From assembly GCF_001307315.1 (NCBI RefSeq), contig NZ_LGUC01000001.1, positions 558,001 to 622,000 of the forward strand: a DNA stretch of 64,000 nt, written 5' to 3'. The position numbers were made by a program, and so were the translations under genes. Shown in pieces: positions 53,534 through 63,503 of this stretch. Source of the DNA: Halolamina pelagica. Lineage in GTDB: Archaea > Halobacteriota > Halobacteria > Halobacteriales > Haloferacaceae. Numbering within the stretch: the first letter of the stretch is position 1; each line of letters starts with the position of its first letter. The notes under the pieces were generated by a model. That model did not search any database and was not told the origin of the DNA. It worked only from the letters and a program-made list of their open reading frames with translations.

Positions 53534-55446
53534 GCCAGCCCCACCCCCGCGAACACGGCGGCCGCAAGCGCCCCGAGCAGACTCGAGTGCAGCAGCGCGT
53601 CGTAGGGGCCGCGGCTGGCCATCCCCGCGAACCAGCCCGCGGCGATCGAGGTGGCGACCGCGACGACCGCGAACCGGAACCGCTCCCGTTCGAGTTGGAT
53701 CGCGTCCGGATCGAGCGCGAACCCGGCCGAGCCGGGCATCGCCGACAGCTGTGCGAACCCGTCGAGGACGTAGAGATCGACGGCGACGACGATCCCGACG
53801 ACCAGCAGCGCGGTCACCCAGCCCACTGCGACGTACACCGCGAGATCGCTCCGCAGCGCCCGTTTCTCGTGGTAGAGCTGCCCGACTTCGGTCTGGAGCG
53901 TCTCGAACACCGCCTCCGTGTCGCTGCCGGCGTCGAGTGCGCCCGTCACCAGCCCCATCGTCTGGGCCGCTAGCGGCGTCCCGACGCGATCGACGAACCG
54001 GGAGAGCGCGGCCGTCCGCCGGTCGGTGCCGTCGGGGCTGTCCGACAGCGAGAGATCGAACGCGAGCGACGCCACGTCCGGCCCGAGCGGGCCCAGATCG
54101 ACGTCCTCGGCGACTCGCGCGACCGCTTCGCCGAACGGCCGGCCGAGCCCGACGTGGCCCGAGACGGCGTGGACGAACTCCTGAATCTCCCGGTCTTTCG
54201 CGTCGTCGATCCGCGCGCGTCGGACGGCGATGGCGCCCACCGGGACGCCCCACGCCACGTAGCCCGCGAGCAGTGAGCCCAGCGGGTGGAGCCCGGCGAC
54301 GTGGCCCGCGGCGATCCCGCCCAAGGCGAGGGGCGCGAGCACGACGGCGCCGCTTGCGGGGTTCGTCGGCGCCGAGCGGACGGTCGCCACCGCGCCGTCG
54401 GGGCGGCTGTACGTCACCTGTCGCTCGGTCGGGCGGAGGTGGCCGACAGTCGCCGCCGCGCCGGCACCGACGAGAAGCACGAACCCGGCGGCGCCGTAGA
54501 TCAGCAGCGCCCGGAGCGTGATCGACCCCATCGGCGTCGAAATCGCCCTCGAGAGCATCGGTGCGAGCACGCTCATCACCGTGAGCACGACCACCAGCAG
54601 CGCCGGCATCACCAGGAGCACGACGAACAGCTCCGCGATCAGTTCGAGAAACCCCTCGTTGCGACGCTGGGTCTGTGAGCGCTGGTGGCCGAGCATCCGC
54701 GCTTCCAGGTCGAGGTAGTTCGCCAACGCGTCGCCGCCCTGCTCGCTGTGCTCGCGGAACTTCAGCAGGAACGGCGCGAGCGTGTCCCGTGACGGGGTGT
54801 CGCGGGCGACTCGGCGCAGCCCCTCGTTCAGGCTCCCGGTGAGCGCGGCGGTGTTGAGCACCTTTCGCGCCGCGACGGCAGTCTCGCCGTAGGCGTCGTT
54901 CTCGGCGACTTTCCGCAGCATCGCTCGCGGGCCGTCGGCGCCCGAGGAGAGCGCGTGGAGATATCGCGCCGCGCCCGGGAGCGTCCGCTCGATGTCGGCC
55001 TGTCGGGCGCTCGCCAGCCAGCCGAGGTAGCGCCCGCCCAGCCCGATCACTGCACGGCGAGTGACGATCCCGACAACGGTCCCGACGACGACGCCGACGA
55101 GCAGGCGAGGCGGTCGCGGCGCGACGCCGATGGGGGCGACGCGGGCGAGCAGCCTCGCCACCCCGTCGTACGCGCCCACGGGCGCCGCCAGCGCGATCGC
55201 GAGCGTCGGCAGAACGGCCAACACCGCCGTCAGCCACGCCACCCCGTGGAGTCGTGCGACGTACACGTCGAAGCCGATGCGAAGGTCCGTCCCGCGGTAC
55301 TGCTCGCGGTGGGCGCTGTGGCGCGCGGCGTCGGCCTCGCTCGCGAACAGCGTGTACAGCGTCCGGTCGAGCACCGAGAGCCGGGAGACGGTATCTCGCC
55401 GCCCGGCCTCGCCCGTCGGCCCCCTCGTTCGAGACTCATCGCGCAT
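53530..55446 (-). CDS. type II/IV secretion platform protein (TadC/PilC type)
   Basis: 638 residues from ATG 55446 (an earlier TTG/ATG frame overlaps the ATPase end more). Two copies of the T2SSF fold: LPGAARYLHALSSGADGPRA, SLNEGLRRVARDTPSRDTLA, and in the second half IQEFVHAVSGHVGLGRPFGE, VFETLQTEVGQLYHEKRALR. Each is framed by membrane helices. It is the inner-membrane platform on which the pilus is assembled. Ten bases of overlap with the ATPase gene. Confidence 0.88.
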   Translation of the reverse strand: MRDESRTRGPTGEAGRRDTVSRLSVLDRTLYTLFASEADAARHSAHREQYRGTDLRIGFDVYVARLHGVAWLTAVLAVLPTLAIALAAPVGAYDGVARLLARVAPIGVAPRPPRLLVGVVVGTVVGIVTRRAVIGLGGRYLGWLASARQADIERTLPGAARYLHALSSGADGPRAMLRKVAENDAYGETAVAARKVLNTAALTGSLNEGLRRVARDTPSRDTLAPFLLKFREHSEQGGDALANYLDLEARMLGHQRSQTQRRNEGFLELIAELFVVLLVMPALLVVVLTVMSVLAPMLSRAISTPMGSITLRALLIYGAAGFVLLVGAGAAATVGHLRPTERQVTYSRPDGAVATVRSAPTNPASGAVVLAPLALGGIAAGHVAGLHPLGSLLAGYVAWGVPVGAIAVRRARIDDAKDREIQEFVHAVSGHVGLGRPFGEAVARVAEDVDLGPLGPDVASLAFDLSLSDSPDGTDRRTAALSRFVDRVGTPLAAQTMGLVTGALDAGSDTEAVFETLQTEVGQLYHEKRALRSDLAVYVAVGWVTALLVVGIVVAVDLYVLDGFAQLSAMPGSAGFALDPDAIQLERERFRFAVVAVATSIAAGWFAGMASRGPYDALLHSSLLGALAAAVFAGVGLA

Positions 55447-57685
55447 CCTCCGGGTGGCTGTCGTCGCCACCGTCCGCGACCGCGGTACGGCGGAGACGTT
55501 CGACGGTCGCGGCTTCGTCGGTCCGGAGGTTCGCGAGCAGGTCGAACAGCGCGTCGAACTCGGTCACGCCCTCGTCGTCGAGGAACTCGACGTAGCGGCG
55601 TTTGCGCCGGAACTCCTGCTCGACGGCGTCGACGGAGCGGTCCGTCGCCGCCGCGATCCGGTGGAGCAGGCGGAAGTCGCGGTCGTCCGGGGTCGCGGGA
55701 TCCGACGGCCCGGAGAGCGAGAACGAGCCGTCGATGTCGCGGCTGAACACCTCGTTGTAGTGGACCGTGGTGTCGCCCTTCTCGACCACGTCGCCGGCTC
55801 CGGGCGGGAGCTGCTCGGCCTGTTCGGGCGAGAGGAACTCCACTGCGCGTGCGACGTAGCGCTCACCGTCCGAGTGGTGCGGGAAGGCGACGAGGTCGAT
55901 CTCTTCGAGCAGATACGCCGGTACGTCCTGCTCGACGACGCGGTTCACGAGCGTCCGCACGTCCTCGGCGTGGGTGGTGCCGACGACCCCGTGGCCCGTG
56001 TTCACCGTCTCGGCGAACGTCTCGAAGCTCTCGGGCGTGTTGATCTCCGCGATCACCTCGGTATCGGGGTTCAGGTAGTTGGACTCGGTCATGAGGTCCG
56101 CCATGGTCACGCGCTTGTACTCGCTTTCGTGGTCCCGCGTGGTGAGCGACACACCGGTCTCGTGCGGCAGGCGGACCTCCCGCGACCCCTCGTCGATGGA
56201 GACCGGCCGGTCGTCGAAGGGGACGAACGGCATATGCGCGTTCATCAGCGTCGTCTTCCCCGCGCCGGTCGGCCCGGAGAACAGGACGACTCGCTGGTGC
56301 TCGTAGCAGAGCCACAGCAGCGCCACCAGATCGACCGAGAGCGTGCCGCTCCGGAGCAGATCGACCGGCGTCATCGCCTCGGCGGCCTGCTTCCGGATGG
56401 AGACGTACGGGCCGCCTTCGCTGATGACCGGCAGCGCGACCGCACAGCGGACGGTCTCCGCGACGCCCGGCGGGTCGAGGTTAACTTTCGCGCTCGGGTT
56501 CGAGGCGTCGAGTTCGACGCCGTCGCCCGCCGCGAGTTGGGTGACGACGTTGATGAAGGCGCTCTCGGTCTCGAACGTCAGGTTCGTCGGCACGCGGTCG
56601 CCGTCGGCGACGTCGGTCCGCGGCACGACTTTCACCCGCTCGCCGACCCGGTTGGCCTCGATATCCTCGAGGTTCGGGTCACGGATCGGCACCGTCAGCG
56701 GTCCCTCGCCGACGTAATCACGGAGGACGTGGTAGACGAGGTCGTCCAATCGGTCTTCGGCGTAGCGGTCGTCGACGGGCGGGATCCCGATCCCTAGATC
56801 CGCGAGCGCCGACCGAACCCGGTACTCCGCCGAGGCGAGCCACTCTCGGGTGTTGCGCCCGGTCAGCCGGCGCGATAGCAGTCGCCGGGCGCGTTCGGCG
56901 ACGAACGCGCGGCGGTCGGTGCCGTCGCCGATCACGTCCTCGGTGCTGGCCTCCCAGACCCGCTGTTTGCACTCCGCGATCAGCGCCTCGTCACCCGGCA
57001 GCAGATCCGGCTCCAGCACCGCGTAGCGCGTGGCGAACCGGTCGCTCCCCAGCAGTCCGTCGCGGTAGACGACCACCGGAACCGGGTAGCCCGCGAACTC
57101 GACCTCGTAGCGGCGCAGGCGCTCGGCCGCGACGCGGTCGACGAACTCGCTGTCGGCGTCGAGATCGGTCACGGCGGGCGCGAAATCGGTAGTGTGGACG
57201 ACCAGTTTCCCCTCGGCTGTGGCCTCGCTGTCGGCGACGCCCACGTCGTCGTCGAGCGCCAGCGGCGTGGCGTCGCCGAGGAGTCGGAGGTCACGCAGCG
57301 CGTGGTAGTTCAGCCGCCGCCGCGCCCCCGGACCGCCGGAGAGCAGGCGATCGAGCGTGCGCTCGTACTTCGGTGAGAACCCAGCCGCCGCGCGCTCGAC
57401 GGCGCCCTGTCGAGTGAGCGGGCGCCGACGCTGGGTGTCGGCGAAGTGATCGCGGACCCGATCGAGGTCGGCCCGCTCGCTCGGCGAGAGCGGCGGTTCG
57501 CGGGCGTCGTAAGCGAACTCGGTCGTTCCGTCGCCGTGCTCGTCGGCGTCGCGCCGGGAGACGGTCGCGACGACGCCGGGGGCGCTCTCGTACTGGGCGA
57601 GCGTCTCGGGCGCGTACCACGCCTCGCCGCTCTGGGGCGGCGTCGGCGCCGGCACGCGGTCGAAACGTGTCGATGGCGCGGGCAT
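55436..57685 (-). CDS. type II/IV secretion ATPase (TadA/PilB type)
   Basis: 749 residues from ATG 57685. The N-terminal about 330 residues are haloarchaea-specific. Then the hexameric ATPase: SEGGPYVSIRKQAAEAMTPV, Walker A GPTGAGKTT near residue 470, the Asp box PVSIDEGSREVRL, Walker B-like YLNPDTEVIAEINTPE, and the His box TVNTGHGVVGTTHAEDV. It powers pilus extension. First gene of a seven-gene operon with platform and five pilin-like proteins, all joined by short overlaps. No prepilin peptidase is in the window. Confidence 0.92.
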   Translation of the reverse strand: MPAPSTRFDRVPAPTPPQSGEAWYAPETLAQYESAPGVVATVSRRDADEHGDGTTEFAYDAREPPLSPSERADLDRVRDHFADTQRRRPLTRQGAVERAAAGFSPKYERTLDRLLSGGPGARRRLNYHALRDLRLLGDATPLALDDDVGVADSEATAEGKLVVHTTDFAPAVTDLDADSEFVDRVAAERLRRYEVEFAGYPVPVVVYRDGLLGSDRFATRYAVLEPDLLPGDEALIAECKQRVWEASTEDVIGDGTDRRAFVAERARRLLSRRLTGRNTREWLASAEYRVRSALADLGIGIPPVDDRYAEDRLDDLVYHVLRDYVGEGPLTVPIRDPNLEDIEANRVGERVKVVPRTDVADGDRVPTNLTFETESAFINVVTQLAAGDGVELDASNPSAKVNLDPPGVAETVRCAVALPVISEGGPYVSIRKQAAEAMTPVDLLRSGTLSVDLVALLWLCYEHQRVVLFSGPTGAGKTTLMNAHMPFVPFDDRPVSIDEGSREVRLPHETGVSLTTRDHESEYKRVTMADLMTESNYLNPDTEVIAEINTPESFETFAETVNTGHGVVGTTHAEDVRTLVNRVVEQDVPAYLLEEIDLVAFPHHSDGERYVARAVEFLSPEQAEQLPPGAGDVVEKGDTTVHYNEVFSRDIDGSFSLSGPSDPATPDDRDFRLLHRIAAATDRSVDAVEQEFRRKRRYVEFLDDEGVTEFDALFDLLANLRTDEAATVERLRRTAVADGGDDSHPEDAR

Positions 57686-57813
57686 AGTGGGTTTGGGACG
57701 GGTTGGTTCGGTATCTGGTTTAAGGGTTTTGACGAGGAATTCATACTCGAAAACTGTGGTCGAGTCGTCGCCCCCCGACAACCCTACCCACACCCCACCC
57801 AAACCCCCGGCAA

Positions 57814-58867
57814 ATGCGCGCCGCAGTGCTCCGCGAGTACGGCGAACCGCTCGACGTGACCGAGGTTCCGGACCCCGAGCCCGCCCCGACGGCGCCGTCG
57901 TCGCCGTCGAGGCCTGCGGCATCTGCCGGAGCGACTGGCACGCCTGGCAGGGCCACGGCGAGTGGGCCGACGATCAGGTGCCGCTCGATTACGTGCTGGG
58001 CCACGAGCCGGCCGGCCGCGTCGTCGACGTGGGCGACGACGTGGAGCGGTTCGCAGTCGGCGACCGTGTGGTCGTCCCGTTCAGTCTCGGCTGCGGGGGC
58101 TGTGGCGAGTGCCGGACCGGCCACGGCAACACCTGCGAGGACGGCCACGCGCTGGGGTTCGAGCGCGACGTGCCGGGCGCCTTCGCCGAGAAAGTGGGCG
58201 TGCCCCACGCCGACCACAACCTCCAGACCCTCCCTGCGGGGTGAGCTTCCGCGACGTGGCCGCCGTCGGCTGCCGGTACATGACGGCGTTCCACGCGCTG
58301 GCCCACCGCGCCGACGTGGGCGGCGGCGACTGGGTCGCGATCCACGGCTGCGGCGGGGTGGGGCTCTCGGCGATCCAGATCGCCGACGCGCTGGGGGCCC
58401 GGCCGATCGCCGTCGACGTGAACGACGCCGCGCTCGCCCGCGCGGCCGACGTGGGCGCGAGCGAGGTCGTCGACGGCAGCGAGGTCGACGTGGTCGAGTC
58501 GATCCACGAAATCACCGACGGCGGCGCCGCAGTCAGCGTCGACGCGCTCGGCCGTGCCGAGACCGCTCGCAACTCCGTGCGCTGTCTGCGCTCCCGTGGC
58601 GCCCACGTGCAGGTGGGGCTAACGACCGACGCCGAGAAAGGCGAGATCCCGCTCCCGACCGACTGGATGACCCGCTGGGAGATCGACTGGCTCGGCTCCC
58701 GGGGGATGCCGCCCGCACGGTTCGACGAACTGCTGGCGATGGTCGACGACGGCACGCTCGACCCCGGCGCGCTCGTCGGCCGCGAGGTCGGACTCGACGA
58801 CGTGTCAGACCGGCTGGCGGCGATGACCACCTACGACACCGACGGAATCGAGATCCTCACGTTCTAG
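57814..58867 (+). CDS. zinc-dependent alcohol dehydrogenase family protein (two one-base frameshifts)
   Basis: Restored length is 351 residues. Start MRAAVLREYGEPLDVTEVPD. Missing C in 57884-57887 and missing G in 58238-58241; restored, it reads GAVVAVEACGICRSDWHAWQ, GHEPAGRVVDVGDD, then VSFRDVAAVGCRYMTAFHAL. Catalytic zinc ligands are in ACGICRSDWH and LGHEP. The structural zinc motif is CGGCGECRTGHGNTCED, and the nucleotide site HGCGGVGLSAIQIAD. Medium-chain dehydrogenase, substrate unknown. The stop overlaps the stop of the opposite FAD oxidoreductase gene. Confidence 0.88.
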
Positions 58868-59907
58868 AGCCCGAACGCCAGCTTCTCGCCGACTTCGAGG
58901 CCGTTCTCCAGGGCGGCGTGCACGCGTGCCTCGCCGGCGACCCAGTCGCCGGTGCAGTAGAGCCCCGCGTCCTCGGCGCTGTCGAGCGGCCCGGCAAGCG
59001 CGCTCCCCGCCGTCAGCGCGTAGCGCCAGCCCTGGTGGTCGGTCCAGTCCGGATCAGTCAGTCGGTCGTCACCGACGATCTCGGCGGCGTGTGCCGCGAG
59101 CGCGTCGACGTTCGCCGTCGGGTCGTCGTCGTAGCGCTCGACGGACCAGTCGTGGTTCGCCTGGACTACCAGTAGCGACTCGCCGTCGGGGACGTGGCCG
59201 GGCTTGCACTCCTCGCGGGAGATCCACCCCACCGCGTGCTCCTTGTCGGTGTTCACCAGCGCGTAGTACGGCCGGTCGAGTTCGAAGGGGTAGTGCAACA
59301 CGGCCGTCCAGATCGTGCGGAAGGGCACGTCCGCGATGGCGTCGACGAGGGCGGCTTTCACCGGCGACTCCCACTCGGACCCCCGGAGCAGGTCGGCGGT
59401 CTGTGGTGCGGGCGGATTGAGGACGACGGCGTCGAACGGGCCCCAGGACTCGCCGTCGGCGTCGACGAGCGTCCACGTCCCCGCCGCCGGATCGCGCCGG
59501 ACCGTTTCGACTCGGGTCCGACGGTGCACAGCCGCGCCGGTTCGCGCGAACAGCCGTTTCGCGATCTGGGTCAGTCCCGCCCGGTAGGACCACTTGTGGC
59601 CGTCCGGCTCGCGGCCCGGCGTCACCTCGCCGTGTTCGTCGAAGGTGTACACTCGTTCCGCCACGTCGACGAGGCCGTCGTCGTCGAGCTGCTCGGTCAA
59701 CAGGTCCGAGACGCGCTCACTCGCTGACTTGACGTAGTTCGCCCCGTAGTCGTACGTCAGGTCGTCGTGGCGGCGGGTCGCCGCGCGGCCGCCGAGGCCG
59801 CCCGATTTCTCCAGAACGGTCACGTCGGCGTTCGGGCGCGCCTCGTCGACGACGAACGTCGCCGCGGCTGCCGCGACGCCGGCGCCGACGACTCCGATGC
59901 TGGTCAT
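58864..59907 (-). CDS. FAD-dependent amine oxidase/RenB-type oxidoreductase
   Basis: 347 residues from ATG 59907. FAD-binding GVVGAGVAAAAATFVVDEA, LEKSGGLGGRAATRRHDDLT and the C-terminal GLYCTGDWVAGEARVHAALE, a short NAD(P)/FAD oxidoreductase of the renalase-like group. It lacks membrane segments. The stop codon overlaps the alcohol dehydrogenase stop by three bases on the opposite strand. The electron acceptor and substrate cannot be named. Confidence 0.83.
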   Translation of the reverse strand: MTSIGVVGAGVAAAAATFVVDEARPNADVTVLEKSGGLGGRAATRRHDDLTYDYGANYVKSASERVSDLLTEQLDDDGLVDVAERVYTFDEHGEVTPGREPDGHKWSYRAGLTQIAKRLFARTGAAVHRRTRVETVRRDPAAGTWTLVDADGESWGPFDAVVLNPPAPQTADLLRGSEWESPVKAALVDAIADVPFRTIWTAVLHYPFELDRPYYALVNTDKEHAVGWISREECKPGHVPDGESLLVVQANHDWSVERYDDDPTANVDALAAHAAEIVGDDRLTDPDWTDHQGWRYALTAGSALAGPLDSAEDAGLYCTGDWVAGEARVHAALENGLEVGEKLAFGL

Positions 59908-60001
59908 ACGTGGACTCGGGCCGGGGACGGCATCAAACGTCCCGGTCGCGGCACGAAGAGTCAACGAAACCACTATACCTCGGTTGTGATTAGCACACGG
60001 C

Positions 60002-60955
60002 GTGCAGCGGGACACCGCGGTCGCAGTCGTCCTCGCCCTCCTTGCCCTCCTCGCGATCGGCGCCGCGGGCGCCACGCTCGAGAACCCCGCCGCGACCGAC
60101 TCCGGCGCCGGTCTCGGCGACGGCAGCGGCGGCGGGCTCGGGAGCGGCGACGGGAGCGACGCGGCCAGCAACTCGAGTGGCGGCGGTAGCGGCGGGATGC
60201 AGTGGACCGGCGAGATCAGCGGCGCCTGTATGAGTATCCTCCAGACGCTGCCGGCGAAGCTACTGATCGCCGGCAGCGTCGCCGCGCTCGCGGGCTACGT
60301 CTGGTGGCGCACCGGCTCGCTGGGGATGGGGATCCTGACGGCCCTGCTCTACGGGCCGATCGTCTACCTGATGTGGTTCGCGCTCGCGGGCTGTCAGACG
60401 ATCCGGGAGGGGCTCCAGCCCGCCCAGCCGGCGAACCGGACGAGCACCGCCAACGAGACCGGCGGCGGCAGCCTCGGCGCCGCCGCGGAGACGGCGGCCA
60501 GCCAGCCGTCGGTGCTGCTCGTGATCGTGCTGGTCGTGCTGGTGCTGGCGGCGATCGTGCTGCTCTACGTCGCCTCTGCGGACGACGTTGTGGATGCGGT
60601 AGTCGACCGCGAGCGCGACGCCGACGACGAGGAGACCGACATCGCCGCCGTCGGCCGGGCGGCGGGCCGGGCCGCCGACCGCATCGAGACCGGCGACACC
60701 TTCGACAACGAGGTGTTCCGGGCGTGGGCGGAGATGACCGAACACCTCGCGGTCGAGCGGCCCGAGTCCTCGACGCCCGCCGAGTTCGCGACCGCGGCCG
60801 TCGACGCCGGGATGGCGCCCGACGACGTGAACGAGCTCACTGACCTGTTCGAGGCGGTCCGGTACGGCGATCAGGACGTGACCGAGGAGCGCGAACAGCG
60901 CGCGACGGCGGCGCTGCGCCGGATCGAGGAGAGCTACGCGGAGGCCGAGGAATGA
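60002..60955 (+). CDS. DUF4129 domain membrane protein
   Basis: 317 residues from GTG 60002. N-terminal signal-type helix (VAVVLALLALLAIGAAG), a Gly/Ser/Asp linker, two central helices (KLLIAGSVAALAGYVWW, GILTALLYGPIVYLMW), a third (VLLVIVLVVLVLAAIVLLYV), and a C-terminal cytoplasmic DUF4129-like domain (NEVFRAWAEMTEHLAVERPE, TPAEFATAAVDAGMAPDDVN, ELTDLFEAVRYGDQDVTEER). Usually next to DUF58 and MoxR genes. Here DUF58 follows two genes later. TGA overlaps the next ATG. Confidence 0.8.
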   Translation: MQRDTAVAVVLALLALLAIGAAGATLENPAATDSGAGLGDGSGGGLGSGDGSDAASNSSGGGSGGMQWTGEISGACMSILQTLPAKLLIAGSVAALAGYVWWRTGSLGMGILTALLYGPIVYLMWFALAGCQTIREGLQPAQPANRTSTANETGGGSLGAAAETAASQPSVLLVIVLVVLVLAAIVLLYVASADDVVDAVVDRERDADDEETDIAAVGRAAGRAADRIETGDTFDNEVFRAWAEMTEHLAVERPESSTPAEFATAAVDAGMAPDDVNELTDLFEAVRYGDQDVTEEREQRATAALRRIEESYAEAEE

Positions 60956-61513
60956 GGCGCCGACTCGCCGCCTTCGGCGCCGTCGCCGTGCTCGTGGGGC
61001 TGTTCGTCTCCTTCCGGCAGGAGTTCGCCGGCCTGATCCCCGCGACCTGGGTGTTCGTGCTCCTGATCGCGGTCGCCGCCGGCGTCCAGTCCGTCACGAC
61101 CGCGCTCAGTCGCCGCCGGACGCCGCTCCGGGAGACCGACACCGGCGACCCCGAGCGCCGCTACGAGGCGCCGACGCCGGGCGACGACCTTCGTGAAACC
61201 CTCCGCTACGCGCGTCGCTCCTCTCGCCGGGGGATCGCCCACGCGAGCAGATCCGCGAGCGGATCGCGACCGTCGCCGCCGCGGCCGTCGCCGACGCCGA
61301 GGGCTGCAGCGAGTCCGCGGCCCGCGAGCGGCTCCGGACGGGCGAGTGGACCGAGGACCCGGTTGCGGCGTGGTTTCTGAGCGACGAGGTCCGGCTCCCC
61401 CGGCCGAGCGGGCGCGCCTGCTCGCGACGGCGCCGTTCTCGCAGTACGAGGCGGCGTTCGCCCGCACGGTCGGGGTCGTCGACGACCTCGTCAGCCACGA
61501 GGGTGACGGATGA
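60952..61513 (+). CDS. DUF7269-like membrane protein (two one-base frameshifts)
   Basis: Restored length is 187 residues. Two N-terminal membrane helices (LAAFGAVAVLVGLFVSF, ATWVFVLLIAVAAGVQSV), then a cytoplasmic helical domain that reads, after restoring one G in 61229-61233 and one C in 61397-61401, RPREQIRERIATVAAAAVAD, CSESAARERLRTGEWTEDPV, AAWFLSDEVRLPPAERARLL. It ends VVDDLVSHEGDG and overlaps the next start. The family name is from memory and the function unknown. It moves together with DUF4129 and DUF58 genes in haloarchaea. Confidence 0.75.
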
Positions 61514-62782
61514 GCTACGTCGACGCCGTCGACACCGAGCACTGGGCGGGGATCGGCGCGCTGGCGTTCGCGGCGTTCGCGCTCGGCCTGCCGTTCCAGC
61601 GCCCCAGCCTGTTCCTCGTCGCACTCGTCGGCGTCGGTTTCGCGGCCTACGCCCGGTTCGGCGACGCGCCGCCGGCCGATCTCGCTGTCGAGCGGGAGCT
61701 CTCCGAGGCGTCGCCCAGCCCGGACGACGAGGTGACGGTGACGGTCACCGTCGAGAACGCCGGCTCGGCGACGGTTCCGGACCTGCGATTGATCGACGGC
61801 GTCCCCCGGGGCTCTCGGTCAGCGACGGCGCCGCCCGATTGGGGACCGCACTCCGCCCCGGCAAGCGCGCGACGTTCAGCTACACGGTGACGGCGACGCG
61901 TGGCAGCCACGAGTGGGAGCCGCTGACGGCGGTCGTTCGCAACGCCAGCGGCTCGCGAGAGCGGGTTGTCGAGGTCGACGCCGCGACGACGCTGCGCTGT
62001 CTCCCCACCCTCGAAGCCAGCAGCGATCTACCGCTACGCGGGCTGACGACGCCGTACTCCGGGCGGGTCGCGACCGACGTGGCGGGCTCGGGCCTGGAGT
62101 TCCACTCGACTCGGGAGTACCGACGGGGGACCCGCTCTCGCGGGTGGACTGGAACCGCTACGCCCGCAGCGGCGAGCTCTCGACGGTCTCGTTCCGCGAG
62201 GAGCGGGCGGCGACGGTGGTGCTGCTGGTCGACAGCCGGGAGGCGGCCTACCGGGCGCCGGACGAGGACACGCCGAACGCGGTCGAGCGCAGCGTCGAGG
62301 CCGCGGGCGAGGCGTTCTCGGCGCTACTCTCGACGGGCGATCGGGTGGGGATCGCCAGCTACGGCCCCGAAGCCTGCTGGCTCGCGCCCGCGACGGGCGA
62401 GCAGCACCGCGCGACCGCCCGGCGCCTGCTCGCGGACCACCCGTCGTTCTCGGTGTCACCCTCGGAAGAGCCGTTCTACCCCTCGATCGCGCTGCGCCGG
62501 CTCCGGCGCCGACTGCCCGCGGACGCCCAGATCGTGCTGTTCAGCCCGGCCACCGACGACTACATCGCGACGGTCGCGGAGCGACTGAACGCCTACGGCC
62601 ACCAGCTGACGCTGATCAGCCCCGACCCGACGACCGACGACACGGCGACCCGCCGGCTCGCCCGGCTCGAACGCGACACGCGGCTCCGCCGGCTCCGGAG
62701 CCACGGGATCCGGGTGATCGACTGGGGCGAGCGGCCGCTGGCGGTCGAACTCGCCCGGGCGACGCGGAGGTGGTCTCGATGA
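61510..62782 (+). CDS. DUF58 domain protein (two one-base frameshifts)
   Basis: Restored length is 424 residues. Two N-terminal membrane helices, a beta-sandwich repeat (VTVTVTVENAGSATVPDLRL), then the DUF58 motif STREYRRGDPLSRVDWNRYA, RSGELSTVSFREERAATVVL with the vWA-like LLVDSREAAYRAPDEDTPN. Breaks: one C short in 61803-61807 and one G short in 62126-62130. Members work with MoxR AAA+ ATPases in membrane-associated chaperone-like complexes. No moxR gene lies within the window. Confidence 0.85.
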
Positions 62783-62837
62783 CCTGCACGCGTCGAGTCC
62801 ACAACACCGACTGCCGGCGCCGTCGGAGGTGGCCTCG

Positions 62838-63331
62838 ATGAGCGAAATCACTCGCGAGCCGTCCCGCTTCGGCGTCGCCGTCGCGGCCGGGTTCGCGCTG
62901 CTCTCGGTCGCGGCGACGGCCGTCGTCGTCCCCACCGGCGGTGCCGTCTCGGGGCTGGGGCTGGTCGTGCTGCTCGCCGGGCTCGCGGTCGCGTCGCGTC
63001 GGCTGATCACCAACGGCGGCGGGGTCCTGGTGCTCGGCGCGCTGTACGCGGGCTACACCGGCGCGCCGCCGCTGCTCGTGCTCGTCGGCGCCCTGACGGG
63101 GGTGCTCGCGTGGGACGCCGCCAGCAACGCCGTCTCGGTGGGCGAGCAGTTGGGGAGGGAGACCGACACCATGCGGGGCGAGACCGTCCACGTCGTCTCG
63201 TCGGTTCTCGTCGGGAGCCTCGCCGTCGCCATCGGCTACGCGGTGTATCTCGCCGCGGCGGGGGCCAGCCGATCGCGTCGGTGTTCCTGCTGGTGGTCGG
63301 CGCTGTCGCGCTGGTGAACGCGCTGCGGTGA
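62838..63331 (+). CDS. DUF7519-like small membrane protein (one-base frameshift)
   Basis: Restored length is 164 residues from ATG 62838. About five membrane helices (VAVAAGFALLSVAATAVVV, LGLVVLLAGLAVASRRLI, LLVLVGALTGVLAWDAASN, VVSSVLVGSLAVAIGYAVYL). One G short in 63260-63264; restored, it ends AAAGGQPIASVFLLVVGAVA and LVNALR. Last gene of the DUF4129/DUF58 cluster. Family name from memory; function unknown. Confidence 0.72.
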
Positions 63332-63372
63332 ATCGTAACCGATTAACCGGAGCACGTCCGACGGTTGGGTGA

Positions 63373-63457
63373 GCCGAGGTAGCCTAGCCTGGCCAAGGCG
63401 GTAGATTCGAAATCTACTGTCCTCACGGACTCAAGGGTTCAAATCCCTTCCTCGGCG
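63373..63457 (+). tRNA. tRNA-Ser(CGA)
   Basis: Acceptor GCCGAGG pairs with CCTCGGC, discriminator G. Anticodon stem TAGAT/ATCTA around loop TCGAA with anticodon CGA, long class II variable arm (TGTCCTCACGGACTC), T-arm AAGGG TTCAAAT CCCTT. No intron. 85 nt without CCA. Confidence 0.93.
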
Positions 63458-63503
63458 TTTTTCAGGCGTCACGTCGACCGGCGCCGCGGCTCGTCGTCGA
63501 CGA

